Of a stretch of DNA of 57,615 bases, positions 52,393 through 57,615 are shown piece after piece. A model generated the notes under the pieces. That model was not told the DNA's origin and did not search any database. It saw only the letters and a program-made list of their open reading frames with translations. The stretch is from Dialister succinatiphilus YIT 11850 (lineage in GTDB: Bacteria > Bacillota > Negativicutes > Veillonellales > Dialisteraceae): the NCBI RefSeq assembly GCF_000242435.1, contig NZ_JH591188.1, positions 674,252 to 731,866 of the forward strand. Direction: 5' to 3'. A program made the position numbers and the translations under genes. Position 1 is the first letter of the stretch. Each line of letters begins with the position of its first letter.

Positions 52393-53490
52393 ATGAATAA
52401 ATGGATGGCCTGTGCGGCAGCCTTTTGTGTCTCTGCGGCCCTGCTCCTAGCAGGCTGCGGAAGCCGCCCCACAGTACATGTAATGAAAGCAGAACCAAGC
52501 AGGGAACCCTTTACCTTGGAGACAAAGGCGGCACCGGAAGCTCTTCATACGGCTCCCGTGATTCCCCAGGTCTCTGGAAATCTGATTTCCAACCCTCCCG
52601 ACGTAGGTACTATTGTCAATGCAGGGGACGAGCTCTTTAAAATCGACTCCTCCCAGTATGAGTCCCAGGCGGCGTCGCTTCGAAGCCAGATTGCTGCCGC
52701 CTCTCAGGCAGCAGCGCCGTCTCCCTCCTACAGCTACAGTGCTCCTGCTGTAGATGACAGTCTGGAAGCATCCCTGCTGAAACAGGGTATCATCACCAGG
52801 GCGGAATATGAACGAATTAAAGGCAGAAAAGGCGGCGCCGCCCAGGCAGCACCGGCTGCAGCACCCGCACCGGCAGAGGCACCAGCCCAGCTGGTGGCCT
52901 CCCTCCAGACACTGGAGAAAACCATTGCGAACTGCACTGTCCGTGCCCCCATCAGCGGCGTCATTTCCCAGGTATACATCGGCGACACCCATCTGGCTAT
53001 GGCAGGAAAACCGGCTCTCGTTATCCGCCAGGATTCTCCGGTCACTGCTTCCGTGCAGATTCCATCCAAGCTGGATAACGTGATGGATAAAGCCAAAGAT
53101 GATAAAACGCTGACTGTCACCATGAGCGACGGCTCAGAAGTGTGGTATGGTGAACTGAAAAAACAGCCCAATGAAAACGGTGATAAGCTGACGACCTACA
53201 AAGTGCAGGTAGATAATCCCGACGATGAGATTACCATCGGCAATGAATACAGCATCCGCATCGAAAGTGGCCAGAACGTTTCCTGCTACATGATTCCCAA
53301 GTCTGCTATTATCGGTGACAGCACCGTGGCTGTTGTCAATGATGACAACCTGGTGGACATGAAATCCGTTTCCATTGCCAGCGACACCGGCGGCTACGTC
53401 CTCGTCATGGACGGCCTGGCAGAAGGAGACCGGGTCATTACAGATCCGCCCAAGAGCCTGGACATGGGCATGCAGGTAGACGTGAAATGA
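52393..53490 (+). CDS. Periplasmic adaptor (MFP/HlyD) lipoprotein
   Basis: 365 residues. Lipobox ALLLAGCGS sets it as a lipoprotein of the envelope. HlyD/RND adaptor plan: biotinyl-lipoyl halves (PQVSGNLISNPPDVGTIVNA and CTVRAPISGVISQVYI), an Ala/Pro-rich helical hairpin about 95-170 that is short and low-complexity, and a beta-barrel with membrane-proximal domain (NVSCYMIPKSAIIGD). GAAGG before ATG 52393 favours it over ATG 52387. No inner-membrane pump or TolC gene is adjacent, which is unusual; partners must be elsewhere. Confidence 0.85.
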   Translation: MNKWMACAAAFCVSAALLLAGCGSRPTVHVMKAEPSREPFTLETKAAPEALHTAPVIPQVSGNLISNPPDVGTIVNAGDELFKIDSSQYESQAASLRSQIAAASQAAAPSPSYSYSAPAVDDSLEASLLKQGIITRAEYERIKGRKGGAAQAAPAAAPAPAEAPAQLVASLQTLEKTIANCTVRAPISGVISQVYIGDTHLAMAGKPALVIRQDSPVTASVQIPSKLDNVMDKAKDDKTLTVTMSDGSEVWYGELKKQPNENGDKLTTYKVQVDNPDDEITIGNEYSIRIESGQNVSCYMIPKSAIIGDSTVAVVNDDNLVDMKSVSIASDTGGYVLVMDGLAEGDRVITDPPKSLDMGMQVDVK

Positions 53491-54077
53491 AATGGGAAAG
53501 AGAAGACTTCCTTGGTGACGCTGTCACTACAGCCCAAAAACTGATAGGCGCCGTCATTGTTCGACGCTCTCCAGAAGGCGTCACCGCCGGTCGTATTGTA
53601 GAATGTGAAGCCTATGGGGAAACCTATAAGGGACACAAAGACGACGGGGCCCATGTATTCAAAGGCCTCACACCCAGGACAAGAATCATCTTTGGCGAAG
53701 GTGGCCATGCCTACGTATACCTCATTTACGGCATGTATACCTGCCTCAACTTCGTCTGCGGGCATGCCGGTGAGTCCGGCTCCGTCCTTATCCGCGCTCT
53801 GGAACCACTGGAAGGCCTGGACCTCATGAAAAAAAGAAGAAACCAGACTAAGGAAAAGCTCCTTACCTCCGGCCCCGGCCGCCTCACCCAGGCCATGGGC
53901 ATAGACATGACCTTCTACGGTATGGATCTCACCGGAGATACCCTTTACGTGGAAAGCAGAGAAGACGGCCCCTGGCCCATTGAAGTGACCAAAAGAAAAA
54001 ACATAGACTACGCCACTTATGGAAAAGACTTTCCCTGGCGATTCCTGCTGAAGGGAAATCCCTATATATCCAAATAG
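53487..54077 (+). CDS. DNA-3-methyladenine glycosylase (AAG/MPG family)
   Basis: 196 residues. AQKLIGAVIVRRSPEG, IVECEAYGE, GHAYVYLIYGMYTCLNFVC and TSGPGRLTQAMGI are the AAG family motifs; Glu in VECEAY is the catalytic residue and the Tyr in the VYLIYG segment intercalates DNA. It removes alkylated purines in base-excision repair. It overlaps the adaptor gene by four bases and is the last gene of its operon. Confidence 0.95.
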   Translation: MKWEREDFLGDAVTTAQKLIGAVIVRRSPEGVTAGRIVECEAYGETYKGHKDDGAHVFKGLTPRTRIIFGEGGHAYVYLIYGMYTCLNFVCGHAGESGSVLIRALEPLEGLDLMKKRRNQTKEKLLTSGPGRLTQAMGIDMTFYGMDLTGDTLYVESREDGPWPIEVTKRKNIDYATYGKDFPWRFLLKGNPYISK

Positions 54078-54078
54078 A

Positions 54079-54127
54079 AAAAGAGGCTGTGAAAAAATGT
54101 AAATCATTTCTTCACAGCCTCTTTTTA
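54079..54127 (+). terminator. Terminator after the glycosylase operon
   Basis: AAAAAGAGGCTGTGAA and TTCACAGCCTCTTTTT form a perfect 16-bp stem with T-run. Confidence 0.9.
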
Positions 54128-54194
54128 TGGTGAGATATGAAACTGTCAGCAGGTAGAGGAGGGGTGGCATGCGAAAACGCTCCTTAGACTTCTT

Positions 54195-55031
54195 TTATTT
54201 CGTCAGATACTTCCGGTTCACTTCATTTCTCTTTTCCACCGGCAGTTTCATATAATGGGGATCCATGGCGCTGACCCAGGAGCCGTAGGCCGGATTGGGA
54301 AGGACGATGAAGCGGGTGCCGAAGTCCTTTGCGCTGGTATCTATGATATGCTGCCGCTCTGCTAAAGATTTTCCTTTAACTCCCAGAGGGAAATCGCCTG
54401 CATTATCGCCCAGATAGAGAAGAACCTGGTGAGATTTCTCTATCTTTGCAAAACGGGGCATTTTATCACTGTTTTTCGTAAAGAGAAGGACATGATTCCT
54501 GTCGGCAGAAGGAAATCCCAGAGTTTTCAGATTGTCTATGGTCACATCCAGATTATCCGGCTTGTACCGGTTGGATACATAGAAAATCTCCACTCCCCTG
54601 GCAGATACCTGCTTTAGGAAATCCAGAGCGCCGGGCATGGCGGCAGATTTTCCTTCATGTACCCGGTCATGCCACCACCACCCGTCCCAGTACCCCTTTC
54701 CCCGGGATGCATAGGTGCCCATGGCGCGGGTATTATCCAGCACCGTCTCATCACAGTCGAGAATGATGGCAAAGGGCTTGTGACGGAAAGGGGTCTCCTT
54801 CATGGCCTTGTTCAGAGAAGAAAGAGCCGTATTATAGGCTTGATAGCAGAGAGCCCGGTACTCTGCAGAAGTGCGCATCCACAAAAGCCCCATGGTCTCC
54901 TGCTCCGCCAGTTGACGGGAAGAAGCAGCACGGGAAAGACTGGTTTCGTAATCGGCGAAAACCTCTCTAGTACACAGGCAGGATGCAGAAAGCGAAAGAG
55001 CCGCAGCAAACATAAGAATTTGACGTTTCAT
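54195..55031 (-). CDS. HAD acid phosphatase, e(P4)/class C type
   Basis: 278 residues from ATG 55031 (AGGAGGTTCCC upstream). Signal peptide KRQILMFAAALSLSASCLC, probable cleavage before DYETS. HAD motifs: ILDCDETVLDN (DxDxT), VSNRY, and LGDNAGDF. The layout WDGWWWHDRVHEGKSAAMPG fits the e(P4) family, envelope-bound enzymes that dephosphorylate NMN and other nucleotides. The longer open frame reaching 55463 adds an unrelated N-terminus and is rejected. It faces the glycosylase operon. Confidence 0.9.
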   Translation of the reverse strand: MKRQILMFAAALSLSASCLCTREVFADYETSLSRAASSRQLAEQETMGLLWMRTSAEYRALCYQAYNTALSSLNKAMKETPFRHKPFAIILDCDETVLDNTRAMGTYASRGKGYWDGWWWHDRVHEGKSAAMPGALDFLKQVSARGVEIFYVSNRYKPDNLDVTIDNLKTLGFPSADRNHVLLFTKNSDKMPRFAKIEKSHQVLLYLGDNAGDFPLGVKGKSLAERQHIIDTSAKDFGTRFIVLPNPAYGSWVSAMDPHYMKLPVEKRNEVNRKYLTK

Positions 55032-56109
55032 GGGAACCTCCTGAAAAAATATATTACTTATCATACCATAAAAAACCTTTGCTGAAATAAAAAAGGCAGC
55101 ACAAAAACACGGATACCTATCCGTGCCAGTCAGTATTGCAGGCCTCTTGGAATCAGGCGGCAGCGCTAAACCGCAGGAAAAACCTGTGTCAACCCTGCTC
55201 TTGTCGTCCGGGAATGCGGGCTCATGCTGCAAGGGATGGTATCCGTGCTTTCGATTGGTTGTGAAGCTTTTTACGAATCTGCAGAATCCGTTCCCATTTC
55301 CCCGGGCCCCGGGAAATAGTGGAGAAAAATCAGGAGCCTGTATACAGGGATTCTTGATTTCCCTGCTGCCAAAGCTGCATTCCGGCCGGAATATTCGCGA
55401 CATACATGACAGATTGGGACATAGAATCCTCCATGGAGTTTCCTGATTTCCTTCTCCATACATTTATATTGCATAAGCCCCTCATTTTTACAACCTCCCT
55501 CAAAAGATTTGTTATAAAAAGCAGATACAGCTTCTATGTAGAGAATTTGCTCTGTCCCAGATGGCAAGTGGAGCGGAAGGAAAGAACGCAGCGCAGATTC
55601 CTTTCACAGAAAGGAGCTCCGCGTCAGCGGTGAGATCAGGGCTGAGAAAAAAATTCAAAATTTTTTCTCCGGGGGGGTCAAAAAATCAAACCTTCTGCGA
55701 TGTTAGTATCAGAGGGATGAAAAGACCTCATGAGATGATGAATCCCATCTTCAAATGCCTTTTTCCACATCCGCGGTAGAGAAGAGGGCAGGGAAGAAGG
55801 GAAACGTCAGGAAATTTCCCTTTCCACCCTCCCTTCTCCTAAAGCCGGCCGGCAATAGACAGAATCAAATGCAGGATAAAAAACGGAAGACAGAAAAGCA
55901 ATAAGGAAGAGCGCTCGCAGGACTTTCCTCTCTTTAGCGACAAGTATCGAGCAGCACCCATGTATTGTGGGAGAGCCAAGGCGCGGACGCCGTATCTACT
56001 GGTTGAACTTACCTGGAGACTCCCCTGATAGGCTTTTCTGTTTTTTGCGTGGGAGTTTTGATGCAATATAAAACGGACGGGTGGTTAATCCGTCCGTTTA
56101 TATTATTAT
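55032..56109. other. Long region without a convincing gene
   Basis: The minus-strand frame from ATG 55485 (51 residues, good GGAGGTTG before it, MEDSMSQSVMYVANIPAGM) is a weak small-ORF candidate. Around 55640-55675 a palindrome AAAAAATTCAAAATTTTTT occurs, and 55839-56066 is open on the minus strand but codes for nothing recognised and contains several hairpins. The last part is a terminator (56069-56102) at the IS border. Confidence 0.4.
56069..56102 (+). terminator. Hairpin next to the IS end
   Basis: AAACGGACGG and CCGTCCGTTT pair around GTGGTTAAT and are followed by ATATTATTA. It lies just outside the IS4-type right end. Confidence 0.6.
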
Positions 56110-57525
56110 CTCAAACTTCGCACACGGAAAACATCCCGTATGCCTTGATAAATCAGCTTGAACTGAATGTCGAAAGCCATTCACGCACACTTCTGTGCAC
56201 GCAGACGACTCATCCAAAGAGCGGGCAGATCGTTCAGGAATCGTTCCAAGAGCGATTCGACCAGCAAGACTTCTGACGGATATTCTGCCCGAAGCTGCTC
56301 CGCAAACTCCTGCAACACGAGGCGAAGCGCTTCCATGTACTTCAAGTCCGGAAGCTCATCAAGCCCCAGATAGAAGAGCTCGCCGAGGCTTCGCCCATCC
56401 GTGTTCTCACGTTCCTCGACAGCCAGGAGCATATATCGTGTGCAGACGACGGCAACATGCGCCGTCATCGCATCGTAAGAGACGGAACGGCAGTCTTTGC
56501 CGAGTCGCAGGTAAGACTTGCACGCCTTGAAGAACACCTCGATGCCCCAACGTTTCCCGTAGAGCTGGATAACCTCTTCTTCTGAAAGCGAGAGGTCTGT
56601 CGTGACGAGGACGAGATAATCCTTCCTCTTGTTGCGGTTTCGGACGAAGACCAGCCGCACAGGCACAAGGGATTCTCCCTGTTTCATTGCGACAGCATCG
56701 ACGGACAGAAGGTAGCGCGAACGCCCGCGACGCTTCTTGTGTTCCTTGTAGATGGCCTTGACGTTCGAGATCTTCCCTTCGCAGAGATAGCGCACCTTCT
56801 TGCTCTTCTTTGCCATGGCGGTGACGTCGTAACCGAGGTCATGGATGGCTTTCAGAGAGGATGGCGAGCAGAACCATGTGTCGAAAAGGACGTATTGCGC
56901 GGGAACGCCAGCGGCTTTGACCTCCTGCAACAACTTGAGGACAACGGCAGGCGCTTCCATCTGCGCGAGCTTGCGCTGCTTTCCACCGTTGCTCCTGGCA
57001 TCGACGGACGCGTCGGCCTCGTTGAGACGATTCTTTCCCTTCGATGTCGAAAGGAGGCAGAACGTGAGCGGCAGGAAGGTGTTCCCATCCGTCCAGCCAA
57101 GGACGAGCAGGCGGAAGCCCTTCGTATAACGGTGGCTCACATGGTCGTAGACGTTCGCCAAGAGTTCCACGCGCTTGGAGCGCGAGCGGCTGAAGAGCGA
57201 ATCGTCGACGATGATAGCGCAACGACGTCCGGCGTCTGTCAACGGTTTGATGGTTTCGTTGATGATCCGCGCCGCAAGGAGCAGCGTGAACCTGCGCCAG
57301 TTCGTGTGACAGGAGTTCAAGAAGCGGTAGGCCGTGTCCTTGCCAAACGGCAGGGATTCCTCGTGAAGCCGGCGTTGCATGTAAAGCGAGCGGTTCTCGA
57401 AGATGATGCTGACGAGCACAAGGAACACCAGAATAGCGGAAAAGCCCTTGAGTTTGCATGCGTTGGCAGACCGCAAAATCTGGCCGATGCGATATTGGTG
57501 GAAGAACAGCGAAGTTTTCTTCCTT
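56110..57525 (-). mobile_element. IS4-type insertion sequence, second copy, 5' end replaced
   Basis: Its downstream inverted repeat CTCAAACTTCGCA is at 56110-56122. The transposase matches the first copy up to KKTS near 57520, then homology stops: the native first 15 codons, leader hairpin and outer repeat are missing and unrelated DNA follows, including palindrome GTAAAATTTTAC at 57529-57540. So another element or a recombination event has cut the 5' end. Confidence 0.75.
56181..57476 (-). CDS. IS4-family DDE transposase, N-terminus lost
   Basis: 431 residues from TTG 57476; homology to the left copy continues upstream to about 57522 (KKTSLFFHQYRIGQI), with a stop in frame just before. Catalytic residues are IVDDSLFSRSRSKR (D), YVLFDTWFCSP (D) and YGKRWGIEVFFKACK (E of the YREK-like motif). 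A truncated start without a proper RBS makes activity doubtful. The C-terminus is complete, ending in LRAQKCA. Confidence 0.85.
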   Translation of the reverse strand: MRSANACKLKGFSAILVFLVLVSIIFENRSLYMQRRLHEESLPFGKDTAYRFLNSCHTNWRRFTLLLAARIINETIKPLTDAGRRCAIIVDDSLFSRSRSKRVELLANVYDHVSHRYTKGFRLLVLGWTDGNTFLPLTFCLLSTSKGKNRLNEADASVDARSNGGKQRKLAQMEAPAVVLKLLQEVKAAGVPAQYVLFDTWFCSPSSLKAIHDLGYDVTAMAKKSKKVRYLCEGKISNVKAIYKEHKKRRGRSRYLLSVDAVAMKQGESLVPVRLVFVRNRNKRKDYLVLVTTDLSLSEEEVIQLYGKRWGIEVFFKACKSYLRLGKDCRSVSYDAMTAHVAVVCTRYMLLAVEERENTDGRSLGELFYLGLDELPDLKYMEALRLVLQEFAEQLRAEYPSEVLLVESLLERFLNDLPALWMSRLRAQKCA

Positions 57526-57615
57526 AGTGTAAAATTTTACTCGGTAGGGGAATTTTTCCAGAAACAATAAAAGAGGAAAGCCTCCCCTTGAGTGGAAATG
57601 TTATAATTTCCGTGG

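Noticed and set aside
55839-56066. RNase P RNA, because the minus strand contains GAGGAAAGTCC
   Set aside because: Only that short stretch fits; the rest of the conserved RNase P core is absent.

Overview
The window looks like a chromosomal stretch of a diderm Firmicute of the class Negativicutes (Dialister- or Veillonella-like). This is inferred from a trimeric autotransporter adhesin with an extended signal peptide and an SLH domain, from the gene families present, and from a mostly GC-rich backbone carrying mobile DNA. No rRNA, tRNA or CRISPR array was recognised.

Layout. 1-284: 5' part of an IS4-type insertion sequence, related to a second copy at the right edge (56110 to about 57525). 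598-13623: a strongly AT-rich, single-strand cluster of 13 tightly packed genes: sugar-phosphate and sugar-nucleotide enzymes (cupin/PMI-like, UDP-glucuronate decarboxylase-like, HldE-like kinase), two glycosyltransferases (GT9, membrane GT2), two P-loop kinases, a nucleotidyltransferase, and a sulfur set: cysteine desulfurase, an IscU-like scaffold fused to a nucleotidyltransferase, a radical SAM enzyme with a CX5CX2C motif, a PhnP-like metallohydrolase and a TtcA/TtuA-like PP-loop thiolase. I think this is the most promising undescribed system: a candidate pathway for a sulfur-containing glycosylated or nucleotidylated product. 13.9-15.8 kb: remnants of a NERD/UvrD-type helicase around an Rpn-family nuclease gene.

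15.8-25.0 kb: a GC-rich run of poorly known genes: an acidic protein, an LRAT-fold protein, an HNH nuclease joined to membrane segments, a YkgJ cysteine-cluster protein, two DUF445 membrane proteins, and three paralogues of an unnamed family. 25.3-28.9 kb: a secreted protein, a phosphoribosyltransferase and guaA (GMP synthase).

28.9-36.2 kb: a decayed island at the 3' end of guaA, bounded by a 14-base direct repeat. It holds a 300-bp duplicated sequence, a frameshifted YadA/SLH adhesin, an AbiEii-like fragment, an IS3 element, a broken AAA ATPase and its partner gene interrupted by a 388-bp IS200/IS605-like relic. A third, 155-bp guaA 3' end lies at 45250-45404, so 28.9-45.4 kb may be a two-step accretion at guaA. 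36.4-45.2 kb: a YdjGHI-like SPFH/zinc-ribbon/TPM module, a secreted protein, and a two-sensor, one-regulator two-component locus.

45.7-55.0 kb: housekeeping and stress genes: HxlR regulator, RarA, a UvrA-like ATPase, a MazG-like protein, an operon of flavodiiron protein, efflux adaptor lipoprotein and 3-methyladenine glycosylase, and an e(P4)-type acid phosphatase. 55.0-56.1 kb has no convincing gene. Start codons were moved from the longest open frame where a Shine-Dalgarno sequence favoured another; these choices are stated per gene.
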